From Gammaproteobacteria bacterium (lineage in GTDB: Bacteria > Pseudomonadota > Gammaproteobacteria > Pseudomonadales > Azotimanducaceae): a DNA stretch of 45,980 nucleotides. The position numbers and the translations under genes were made by a program. The first letter of the stretch is position 1, and each line of letters begins with the position of its first letter. This document shows, piece by piece, positions 31,125-38,990 of the stretch. A model generated the notes under the pieces. It was given only the letters and a program-made list of their open reading frames with translations, ran no database searches and had not been told where the DNA came from. The stretch is taken from the NCBI GenBank assembly GCA_028821125.1, contig JAPPHD010000019.1:1-45980 (forward strand), read 5' to 3'.

Positions 31125-31586
31125 CTATCCTGCGGCGTGCTGGCCGGCCTCGATCATGCGCGCTCCGTCGTGCAGGCGCTGGATCTCTTCCCACCCGAAG
31201 TAACCGGTGAACTTCTCATCGTCGAAGAAGAGCACGGGGCCGTCGGAGAGCATCAGGTAGTCGACGTCCTCGAGCGCTTCGGTGGCGTAGTGCACCATGC
31301 AGTTCGGCTCGAACAGGAAATCGCCCGCTTCCATGACGTTGTCGCGCACCTGCAGCTTGCCGCTGATGATGTACACGTACACGGCCCCGAAATGCTTGTG
31401 GGACGGCGCGGCGTAGCCTTTCTTCCAGCGGTAGATGCCGGCGTACTTGCCCGTTTCGGGCTGCGACCACAGCAGCCTCACCCAGGCCTTGCCCGGCTCG
31501 GTCTCGAGCCAGTCGTCGTCCGAGGCTGCGACTACGGTGTCTTCCAGTGACTCGACAAACGGTGTGATGTCTTGGGGTAGTGGCAT
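31125..31586 (-). CDS. Cupin-domain protein
   Basis: A 153-residue single cupin. Metal-binding motif SHKHFGAVYVYIISGKLQVRD has His residues in the H-x-H position, and EAGDFLFEPNCMVHYA is motif 2 with a third His. It resembles acetylacetone-dioxygenase/ChrR-like cupins in size; substrate unknown. ATG 31584-31586 has AGGAGG 7 nt upstream, an excellent ribosome site. It is divergent from the GyrI-like gene over a 195-bp gap and ends 17 bp after the CoA-binding gene on the opposite strand. Confidence 0.83.
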   Translation of the reverse strand: MPLPQDITPFVESLEDTVVAASDDDWLETEPGKAWVRLLWSQPETGKYAGIYRWKKGYAAPSHKHFGAVYVYIISGKLQVRDNVMEAGDFLFEPNCMVHYATEALEDVDYLMLSDGPVLFFDDEKFTGYFGWEEIQRLHDGARMIEAGQHAAG

Positions 31587-31780
31587 TTGCCTTCCTCCTG
31601 TGTGGCATTGCCGCTCGATTGTAGCACCAGCCATCGCGCTCGTACCGCATGCCCGCTCTGCGCGTCGGGACTTCCTGAATCGGTAAGAAGCTGGTCCAGG
31701 CAAGTCATATGGACCTGCTCCCGGCGCAATCCGTACAGTAAACTGACCGTCGTAAACCAGACTTGTTGAAGAGGGTATCC

Positions 31781-32239
31781 ATGTCCGAGGTCGTCATTGA
31801 AACCGTGGAACTCGCGCCGCAACCGGCAATGGTCGTCCGCCGCAAGGTTGCGGTGGAGGAACTGGGCGGAGTTCTGGCCGACATTCTTCCACGGGTGTAC
31901 CAGCACATCGTACAGGCGGGGCAGCAACCCGCCGGCATGCCCTTCATGCGCTACTTCAGCATGGACGGCGTGTCCTGCGACATCGCCGCCGGCCTGCCGG
32001 TGGCGGAGCCGATTGACGGGGCGGGGGATATCGAAAACCACAGGCTTCCGGGCGGTGAGGCGCTCACAGCGCTGCATGTGGGGGCGTACGAAGACGTTGG
32101 TTCTGTGTGGGGCCAGGTCATGCGGCGCGCCGGTGAACTCGGTTCCGAACACAATTTCGGCGGCTGGGACGTTTACACCAACGACCCCGACGAAGTGGCG
32201 GAAGAAGAGCGGGAAACGCGCGTCTTCCTGCCTCTTTGA
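31781..32239 (+). CDS. GyrI-like / AraC effector-binding domain protein
   Basis: A 152-residue stand-alone GyrI-like (SOUL/AraC effector-binding fold) domain. VVIETVELAPQPAMVVRRKV is the typical first strand, and LPGGEALTALHVGAYEDVGSVW followed by GGWDVYTNDPDEV (usually WExYxxDP) and E-x-x-T-x-x-x-x-P at the end match the family. Stand-alone forms bind or hydrolyse small molecules or act on DNA gyrase. ATG 31781 has GAGGG 6 nt upstream. No DNA-binding domain is present. Confidence 0.83.
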   Translation: MSEVVIETVELAPQPAMVVRRKVAVEELGGVLADILPRVYQHIVQAGQQPAGMPFMRYFSMDGVSCDIAAGLPVAEPIDGAGDIENHRLPGGEALTALHVGAYEDVGSVWGQVMRRAGELGSEHNFGGWDVYTNDPDEVAEEERETRVFLPL

Positions 32240-32299
32240 GATCCGGCCAGGGGCAGGCTCTTGCCGCAATCCCGCACGCGGCTGGCACATCGGAGCGAC

Positions 32300-34360
32300 A
32301 TGCAGGCCACACCCCCGCTCATGCCTTGGCCACGGCGGCTTGAGCTTTCCGGAGAATGGCTGGCCCCGGCCCGGCTGCGGGAAGGCGCCGGTGCGGACAG
32401 GCGGCTCACGAAAGCAATGGAGCGGCTGAACGCAATGCTGAATGCCTCGGGCGAGGGCACCCTGGACGTCGGGTTTCAACTTGCCCGCCACCAACCCGGT
32501 GTGCCCGGTTTGGGCGACGATGAGGCATTCAGGCTCGAAATTGCCGCCGATGGCGTCACGGTTTCCGCGCACGGCACCTGGGGAGCGTTGCACGCACTGA
32601 CCACGCTTGCCCAACTGGCAGACGCCACCGGGCGGTTGCCCGTCGGAACCATCGAGGACGAACCGCGGTTTTCGTGGCGCGGGCTCATGCTCGACGTGGT
32701 TCGCCATTTCGCCAGCGCGCGCGCCCTGTACGACATCCTCGATGTCATGGCGTTCTACAAGCTGAACGTACTGCACCTGCACCTGAGCGACGACCAGGGC
32801 TTCCGTCTGCCGAGCGAAGCCTGGCCGAAACTTCCCAGCCCGGAGCACTACACCCACAAACAACTCGGCGAACTGGTGCAGCGGGCGGCCGACCGGGGAA
32901 TACGGGTCGTGCCGGAACTGGACATGCCCGGACATGTGACCAGTTGGCTGGCCGCGTACCCCCAATGGGCTCCGCCACGCCAGGGCGCCGAGGAAGGTGG
33001 GCAGAGGCCGGCGCACCGGGGCGCGGAAGGGAATTCCGTGGAGGCGCCGCGAGATGTTCGCACGAGCAGGCGGTTTGGCCCGCACGAGGCGGTACTCAAC
33101 GTCGCCGACGACGCGGTGTATTCGGCCATTGACGCGCTGCTCGGCGAGCTTGCCGAGTTGTTTCCGGATAGCTACGTGCACATGGGCGGCGACGAGGTAA
33201 ACCCCGCATGGTGGTCGCAAAGCCCGGAAGTCGGCGCCTACATGGCGCTCAATGAACTCGATGACGCCCGCGCGTTGCAGGCACACTTCAATGAACGGGT
33301 GGCCGCTATGGCCGCCGGCCACGGCAAGCGCCTGCTGGGCTGGGACGAGGTGCTCGACGGCGGTGCGCCGCCGGGGATGGTGGTGCAGACCTGGCGGGGC
33401 GCAACCGCGCGGGACAGGGCATTGGGCGCAGGCCACGGCTGTGTGGAGTCGTCCGGTTACTATCTGGACCTCTTTTATCCGGCCGACCTGCATCATGCCT
33501 GGGACCCTGGGGCGCCGCTCGAGACGCTGCTGTCGCAGGAGGACGCCATGCTCGAGGACATGCGATTTCAGCATGTCGCCGAAGGCATGAAATGGACCCG
33601 GCAATGGCGCGCGGGCGCGAAGGAGCCGGTGTCGGGTGAATCCGGCCCGCGGCAGCGGGCAGGCGGGAGCCAGCAGGGCGTACTCGGTGGCGAAGCCTGC
33701 CTGTGGACGGAACTGGTGGACGAAAGGGTGTTGCCGGTACGATTGTGGTCCCGCATGCCGGTCATCGCGGAACGGCTATGGTCGGCAGCGCCGCCGCGCG
33801 GCGACCCGGGGCGCCGGCTGGAAGCCTCGCTCCAACGGGCCGCCGCCGCTGGCCTGGTTGACGTTCGTGGAACGAGCCGCAGGCTCCTGTTGGAATCGGG
33901 TGTGCTCGAATCGCAACTCGATGCCGTGGAATTGCTGGAGCCCGTCAAGTGGTATGCGCGCCTCCTCGGTGGGCAGGCCCTCGAAGCCCGCATCGAAGGC
34001 AACGAAATGCCGGCATCGCGCCCCTATGACGCGGATACGCCCCTGAATCGCCCGGTGGATGCCCTGCTTCCGGAGAGCTTTGCCGCAAGGCGGTTCGCGC
34101 GGCTGCTCGAAGGCGGCGCAGATTGTTTGCGCGACGAGTGCGAACGGTTGTTGGAAACATGCGAGGCCGGCGGCCTCCTTCCCGAACTCGAGGCACCGAT
34201 CGGCAAGCTGGCGGGTTTGCTGAAAACCGTTCTCGATGCGCTCGACGGTGGCAGTGATCGTGCCGAGGCCGCTGCGACGGTGGCGGCTGCGGCGACGCCG
34301 TCGGGGGAGTACGTCGTCGCCGCGGCGCCGGCGGTGCGGGCCTGGCTCGAACGGCAATGA
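32300..34360 (+). CDS. GH20 beta-N-acetylhexosaminidase, cytoplasmic
   Basis: A 686-residue family 20 glycosidase. A small N-terminal domain (about 10-130, GH20b-like) precedes the barrel: FSWRGLMLDVVRHF, LHLHLSDDQGFRLPSEAW, RVVPELDMPGHV and the catalytic pair Asp298-Glu299 in YVHMGGDEVNP, then GGEACLWTELVDE. It removes terminal GlcNAc/GalNAc from oligosaccharides. No signal peptide is visible, so it works inside the cell, and the coupled kinase-like gene (4-bp overlap) fits intracellular salvage of the freed sugar. Residues about 210-260 (Gly/Arg/Glu-rich) are an unusual insertion in the barrel. ATG 32300 has GGAG close upstream; a TTG at 32261 is the alternative. Confidence 0.9.
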   Translation: MQATPPLMPWPRRLELSGEWLAPARLREGAGADRRLTKAMERLNAMLNASGEGTLDVGFQLARHQPGVPGLGDDEAFRLEIAADGVTVSAHGTWGALHALTTLAQLADATGRLPVGTIEDEPRFSWRGLMLDVVRHFASARALYDILDVMAFYKLNVLHLHLSDDQGFRLPSEAWPKLPSPEHYTHKQLGELVQRAADRGIRVVPELDMPGHVTSWLAAYPQWAPPRQGAEEGGQRPAHRGAEGNSVEAPRDVRTSRRFGPHEAVLNVADDAVYSAIDALLGELAELFPDSYVHMGGDEVNPAWWSQSPEVGAYMALNELDDARALQAHFNERVAAMAAGHGKRLLGWDEVLDGGAPPGMVVQTWRGATARDRALGAGHGCVESSGYYLDLFYPADLHHAWDPGAPLETLLSQEDAMLEDMRFQHVAEGMKWTRQWRAGAKEPVSGESGPRQRAGGSQQGVLGGEACLWTELVDERVLPVRLWSRMPVIAERLWSAAPPRGDPGRRLEASLQRAAAAGLVDVRGTSRRLLLESGVLESQLDAVELLEPVKWYARLLGGQALEARIEGNEMPASRPYDADTPLNRPVDALLPESFAARRFARLLEGGADCLRDECERLLETCEAGGLLPELEAPIGKLAGLLKTVLDALDGGSDRAEAAATVAAAATPSGEYVVAAAPAVRAWLERQ

Positions 34361-35328
34361 GTCCGCAGGAGGTCCTTCGGGCCGGCTGGTGTCTCGCCGC
34401 GGACATCCGGCCCGTCGGCGAGGGGCTGATCCACGACAGCTATCTTGTCCGGGGAGAGGGCGACCCCCTCGTATTGCAGAGGGTCAACGGCAGGGTGTTC
34501 CGCGATACGGACCTGCTCATGGAAAACGTCGCCCGGGTGTCCGCCCACCTTTTCGGCAAGCAGCGTGCCTGGGCGCCCTCGCTGGTCCCGTCCGCGGCGG
34601 GCGCAGACTTTGCCAGGGTCGACGGCGAAGTATGGCGCCTGTGGACCTATCTTCCGGGCGCCGGCGCCCTGACCTCCGTGGAAAACGATCGCCACGCCCA
34701 CGTCGCCGGCACCGGTTTCGGCCGGACCTACCGCTGGCTGCAGGATCTCGAAGGCCCGAGGCTGGAAGACAGCATCCCGGGCTTCCTGCAACTCGGCCAC
34801 TACCTGGACGAATTCGACGGCTGCCGGGGCGCGCCCGCGGACCTGGCCGCCGCCGTGGACGCACGGCGCCCGCTCGCCGAGCGGTTTCGCGAGCGCACCG
34901 GCTACATCCACGGAGACTGCAGAATCGAGCACCTGGTACTGGACGAGGCCGGCAACGCCGCCGGCGTCCTGGACCTGGACACCGTCATGTGGGGCAACTG
35001 GGCCTGGGAATTCGGCGACCTGATCCGCTCGATGTCGGGCGACCGCCCCCACCCCTCGCGGTTCGAGGCGGCGGCGCGGGGGTACGTCTACGAAGCAGGA
35101 ATCTCCGCCACCGCGGAAGACCTGGTGCTGGCCCCGCGTTACACCACGTACATGCTGGGAGTGCGGTTCCTCACGGACCACCTCCGGGGCGACATCTACT
35201 TCAAGACAGCCGGCCGGGGCGAGAATCTGGAGCGCGGCGCCGCGCAGTTCCGCCTGGTCGAAGCCATGGAGTCAATGGAACGGGAAATGACGGCACGCGC
35301 ACGGTCCCTGCTGGCAGAGATTCGGTAA
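34357..35328 (+). CDS. Aminoglycoside-phosphotransferase-fold kinase, NahK-like
   Basis: A 323-residue APH/choline-kinase-fold protein. The catalytic loop is YIHGDCRIEHLVLD (Asp187) and the Mg-binding DLDTVMWGNWAWEFGDLIRS follows, a sequence close to that of N-acetylhexosamine 1-kinase (GDTKxxN, IDLDTVMPG). ATG overlaps the GH20 stop by 4 bp. The pairing suggests phosphorylation of GlcNAc/GalNAc released by the hexosaminidase. The catalytic loop has GDCRIEH where NahK has an Asn, so specificity is open; a choline- or homoserine-kinase role is less likely given the neighbour. Confidence 0.75.
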   Translation: MSPQEVLRAGWCLAADIRPVGEGLIHDSYLVRGEGDPLVLQRVNGRVFRDTDLLMENVARVSAHLFGKQRAWAPSLVPSAAGADFARVDGEVWRLWTYLPGAGALTSVENDRHAHVAGTGFGRTYRWLQDLEGPRLEDSIPGFLQLGHYLDEFDGCRGAPADLAAAVDARRPLAERFRERTGYIHGDCRIEHLVLDEAGNAAGVLDLDTVMWGNWAWEFGDLIRSMSGDRPHPSRFEAAARGYVYEAGISATAEDLVLAPRYTTYMLGVRFLTDHLRGDIYFKTAGRGENLERGAAQFRLVEAMESMEREMTARARSLLAEIR

Positions 35329-35374
35329 GTCCCGCGATAGGGCCCGGTCGAGGTACCCGGTGCGGAGAGCGCTT

Positions 35375-35394
35375 CGCCTTGCCGCAGCAAGGCG
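35375..35394. terminator. Possible bidirectional hairpin between convergent genes
   Basis: CGCCTTG (35375-35381) and CAAGGCG (35388-35394) form a perfect 7-bp stem with a 6-nt loop in the gap between the kinase-like and lipoprotein genes. There is no T-tract on either side, so it is at best a weak terminator. Confidence 0.35.
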
Positions 35395-35452
35395 ATAAAC
35401 TTCTCGGGCGTCGCAGCCTCGGTCTGGCCGTGTTAAGCCACCAGGCCGATAC

Positions 35453-36421
35453 TCACTGCAAGTTGGAGGCCAGCGTAAAGTGATGTTCCAATGCGTCGGC
35501 TTCCATCAGGCTTGCCTGCTTGGCGATCCAGACACCGACGTTCGGGTGGGGCAACAGGCCCAGCTTGTCGGCCCGATAGTCCAGTTCGCCCAACACGCGC
35601 TCGTATGGGCCGAACCCCTGTACGCGAAAGGGAACCACGATCGGCGTCAACCCTTGTGAATTCGCCTGCGCGATGTAGTTCCGAATTTCCAGTTCCGCCG
35701 CAATCCTCCTTTCCGGCCAATCTTCACGCAAGGTGAAAACCCGGATTTCCCTCATGCCCAGTTGCTCATGAGCGCTTCTGGTTCGTTCTGTGATCTTTTC
35801 GATCCAGCGCCGGTTCTCGTCATCGTCGCCCGGGCCATGGGCGATTACGGCCACGACTTCGTTGTCCGGGTCGGAACTGAGGGCGCGAATACGGGCGGTG
35901 ACCACGTCGTCCATTTCAACGGCATCGGCCAATCCTTCGCTTCCGACATGGAAGACCAGTTCGGTATCCACCTTCCAGAACCCCATGGGCATGGGCATAT
36001 CCGCCATTGCCCCATGTGAATGCTGCTGCTCGGCCCGGGGCGGCGCGCCCTCCCGAATGCCGAGAATCTCGAGGGTCCGCTCATACCAGCTTTCCCCGGA
36101 TACGAACACACGCACCAGGCCGACATGCTGCACGCCTTGCGATTCGAGCCTTCGAACGGCCGCTTCCATGGAACCGGCATCCGCCATGCCCAGCGCCAGT
36201 TCAACCGGAAAACGCGCCTTCAGCGGTTCTATCGCTTCCGCGACATGCGCGTTCCATTCCTCGCTGCCCCCATGCGCCATGACCATCACGCCGTAACGGA
36301 AATCATCTTCGGTACCCCGGCTGTCCCGTGACGAAGTTGACGCGCACGAGGAAAGCGCTACCGCAATCGCGCACAATGGGATCAGACGGAAGTATCGAAT
36401 TGCCAATTCGTCAATTCTCAT
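35453..36421 (-). CDS. CbiX/chelatase-like lipoprotein
   Basis: A 322-residue lipoprotein: signal peptide with lipobox ALSSC (Cys26), then two chelatase-like halves. Each half carries the His-Gly motif of CbiX/SirB cobalt/iron chelatases: VMVMAHGG (His50) and VAVIAHGPGDDDEN (His195). Between them lies a His/Met-rich segment (about 134-146: HSH...MPMPMG) that could bind Cu, Co or Ni. It follows the TonB receptor by 7 nt on the same strand, so the two form an operon. A chelatase-like domain exposed at the cell envelope is unusual; it could load or remove a metal or bind a tetrapyrrole during uptake. No strong ribosome site; likely coupled to the upstream stop. Confidence 0.78.
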   Translation of the reverse strand: MRIDELAIRYFRLIPLCAIAVALSSCASTSSRDSRGTEDDFRYGVMVMAHGGSEEWNAHVAEAIEPLKARFPVELALGMADAGSMEAAVRRLESQGVQHVGLVRVFVSGESWYERTLEILGIREGAPPRAEQQHSHGAMADMPMPMGFWKVDTELVFHVGSEGLADAVEMDDVVTARIRALSSDPDNEVVAVIAHGPGDDDENRRWIEKITERTRSAHEQLGMREIRVFTLREDWPERRIAAELEIRNYIAQANSQGLTPIVVPFRVQGFGPYERVLGELDYRADKLGLLPHPNVGVWIAKQASLMEADALEHHFTLASNLQ

Positions 36422-36428
36422 GGTGCGA

Positions 36429-38675
36429 CTAGATATCGAGGTGCAAACTGACGCGAAAGCTGGTTCCGGGCTGGCAGGCGTTCTCGATCGCTGACGTGGA
36501 GTCGGCGTTCAGGCCGCTGATGTTGATCCACCGGGCGTAGCGTTCGTCGAACAGGTTGAACACGCCGAAACGCACGCGCGCGGACTCCGTCAGGTTGTAG
36601 TTTCCGATCACGTCTATCACGCTGTAGCTGTCGGCGGTGACGTGCTCGGGCGTTGAAACACGATTCTTCTTCCCGACTGCCGTAACCAGCAACTCGCCGC
36701 CCCAGCGTCCCGATGCCGCATCGAACCTGAGACCCGCCACCAGGGTGAGAGGGTCCACCGAATCAAGCGGTGTCGAGGCGCTCTCGTTGTCGCCGTGGGC
36801 GTAAGCAAGCGCGGTGCGCACCTGCCATTGTTCGTCGAAAAAGTACCGTGCGTTGAACTCCGCGCCGTGGATCTCCACCTTGCCGATGTTTCGATTCTGG
36901 AACAGGCTGATCGGTCCCCGGGTTCCGGCGAATGCGCTCTCGATGAAGTTCGTGTAGCGGTTCCGGTAAGCGGCGACACTGAGGAACGCGTTCTCGAAAC
37001 TTGCCCTCAGCCCGAATTCCAGCCCTTTGCTCTTCTCGGCGGACAGCTCCGGATTGGGTATCGTTGCGTATTGATATCCCAGATTTACGAATGACTGATT
37101 CGCTTCCGCGAAATTCGGCGGGCGGTAGCCTTCTGCGTACTGGCCGAACAGGGACCAGGTTTCATCGATGTCGTACAGGGCGCCCAGGCTCAGGGAAAGC
37201 GCGCCTTCGTCGATCGACTCGACCGGAAAGCCGTATCCGCTGACCTGCCCGGTACCGTCCAGCGACGGATCCGGCATGGCCTTCATGCGGTACCGGTCGT
37301 ATCGCGCCCCGGGGATCAGGGTAAGCCCGCGCTCCCCGAAGGCTATTTCATCCTGCAGGTATATCCCGAAGCGCGTGGTGGACGTATCGGGAATGGTCTT
37401 GTTCGGAAACACTTCCGGCGGCGCGAACGGGTACGCTGAAATACGGCAACTGATGCGGCCGCTGGCAAGATCCTCGTCGCAACGGTTGCGGGGCCGGCGC
37501 GTATCGGTTTCCTCCAGGTTGGCGCCGTACGCAAGGGAATGAGTCAACGAACCCATCGTTGTCGTCTTGCGCAGGTTCAGGTTCAGCGCCAGCGTCTCCT
37601 GGTTGAATTCAAAGGTGGATTTCCTGAGCGCGCCGGTGCCGCCATAGGTGCGGGGGTCCCGTGGATTGAGGAACGAATAGCTTGTGCGTATCTGCTCCGT
37701 GTATTGGGATGCATCGGTCTCCTGCCGGTTCAGATCGAGTTCAAGGTGGTCGAACGCGGCCAGGCCGGCCTGCCATCGATACCGCATGCCGAGGCGGAGC
37801 CGTTCGGTCCGGTCCTCGCCCAGCGAGTCCGACACCGACCGGCCAATGTCGGAATCCAGTTGCGTTGCAACGTCTTCCACGAAACCGTCGGCGCTGAATC
37901 GAAGCTCTTGGCCCGGTGCCAGGTCCCAGTACAACTGCAGCAACAGGCTGTCGGAGTTGCCGTCCTGTGGATTCAGCCTGCCGGGGCCGTTCACCTCCCG
38001 TTCCGAGAACTCCCTATGGGTGTACCGGGCCAGGAAACCCATGTCACCGAGTTGCAACGCGGCCGTGAATCCGCCGCGGTACTGTTCATCGGCGTCGGCG
38101 GCTGCCGCGCGCAGATTGAGAGCGACCCGGTCCGCCCCCAGGTAATCCCCGGGCTCCCTGCTGGTGAGGATGACCGCCCCGCCTATGGCGTCGGCGCCGT
38201 ACAGGGCTGATGCGGGACCGCGAATCAGTTCCACGGTCTTGATGTGGTCGACGTCCATGCTGTCCCTGCCATAGGAAGCCGGCCCGGCGTGATAGATATC
38301 GTTGCTGCGAATGCCGTCGAGAACCGTCAGCACGCGGTTGCCCCCGATTCCTCGAATGCTGAAGCCCTCGTTGCCGCCGCGGCGGGCGGTGCTCATCGAA
38401 ATACCGGGCTGGAAGCGGACCAGGTCGTCGAGGTCCTCGGCCAGTTCCCGTTCCATGTCCTCGGCGGTAATCAGCGAGACCGTCCCGGCAATCTCCTCGA
38501 TGGTGCGCGGCAGCCGGGTAGCGTTGACAACCAACTCCTCGTCAGGGTATTCCCTTGCCTGCCCCATTGCGGGTCCCACCAAGGCGATTCCGAGGCTTGC
38601 AGCCAGCAACAGTCTCGAAATTGCCGGTAACGTGCCGGACAGCGGCTGCCGCGCGTTCGATTTTCCGTCGTTCAT
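36429..38675 (-). CDS. TonB-dependent receptor, heme/hemoglobin type
   Basis: A 748-residue outer-membrane receptor. Signal peptide (about 1-38, AMGQA), TonB box ELVVNATRLPRTIEE, plug motifs FSIRGIGGNRVLTVLDGIRS and VELIRGPASALYGADAIGGA, and barrel to a C-terminal LHLDI. The segment YRPPNFAEANQSF ... IPNPELSAEKSKGLE aligns with the FRAP/NPNL heme-coordinating loop of HmuR/HemR-type receptors, although FRAP reads YRPP and NPNL reads NPEL. The plug and DGIR.. pattern also occur in hemoglobin/transferrin receptors. Substrate is therefore probably heme or a related iron or metal complex. An AT-rich divergent region with a Fur-like palindrome lies upstream. Confidence 0.87.
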   Translation of the reverse strand: MNDGKSNARQPLSGTLPAISRLLLAASLGIALVGPAMGQAREYPDEELVVNATRLPRTIEEIAGTVSLITAEDMERELAEDLDDLVRFQPGISMSTARRGGNEGFSIRGIGGNRVLTVLDGIRSNDIYHAGPASYGRDSMDVDHIKTVELIRGPASALYGADAIGGAVILTSREPGDYLGADRVALNLRAAAADADEQYRGGFTAALQLGDMGFLARYTHREFSEREVNGPGRLNPQDGNSDSLLLQLYWDLAPGQELRFSADGFVEDVATQLDSDIGRSVSDSLGEDRTERLRLGMRYRWQAGLAAFDHLELDLNRQETDASQYTEQIRTSYSFLNPRDPRTYGGTGALRKSTFEFNQETLALNLNLRKTTTMGSLTHSLAYGANLEETDTRRPRNRCDEDLASGRISCRISAYPFAPPEVFPNKTIPDTSTTRFGIYLQDEIAFGERGLTLIPGARYDRYRMKAMPDPSLDGTGQVSGYGFPVESIDEGALSLSLGALYDIDETWSLFGQYAEGYRPPNFAEANQSFVNLGYQYATIPNPELSAEKSKGLEFGLRASFENAFLSVAAYRNRYTNFIESAFAGTRGPISLFQNRNIGKVEIHGAEFNARYFFDEQWQVRTALAYAHGDNESASTPLDSVDPLTLVAGLRFDAASGRWGGELLVTAVGKKNRVSTPEHVTADSYSVIDVIGNYNLTESARVRFGVFNLFDERYARWINISGLNADSTSAIENACQPGTSFRVSLHLDI

Positions 38676-38990
38676 GATGTGCTCCCTCCACGCCGATTGC
38701 GGACGCCCCAGCCATCACGCGCACTGCCTGTTCCACATGGGGAACACGGCAATTGATTTCCCGCCGGGTAAGCTTTTCAGTCGAAGACGCGACCGTATCA
38801 GAATAATTTTCTTTTGCCAATATAAATACGAATAATTAGTATTTACAAAACGACGGCGCGTGCCGGGCTCGATGCAGCGTCCGCAGAACGTTCACCCAGA
38901 CTCGCCCCACGAGCTTCCACCTGTTCACGAATCTTTCACGACGGCTCCGCTACGGTCGGCCGAGGATGATTCGACAGCTACGGTGGTCCC
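38676..38990. other. Divergent control region between two TonB receptors
   Basis: 315 bp without a gene. The stretch 38795-38855 is strongly AT-rich (GAATAATTTTCTTTTGCC and neighbours) against a GC-rich background and contains the Fur-like palindrome at 38824-38844. Both receptor promoters must be here; no other RNA gene or repeat is visible. Confidence 0.6.
38824..38844. promoter_or_regulatory. Fur/Zur-like palindrome
   Basis: AAATAC-G-AAT-A-ATT-A-GTATTT is a near-perfect 21-bp palindrome; only the one base pair between the arms and the AAT/ATT blocks is mispaired. Aligned with the 19-bp Fur consensus GATAATGATAATCATTATC its central 19 bp match at 12 positions. It sits about 150 bp from each of the two divergent TonB-receptor starts, so one bound repressor could control both. 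Confidence 0.55.
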
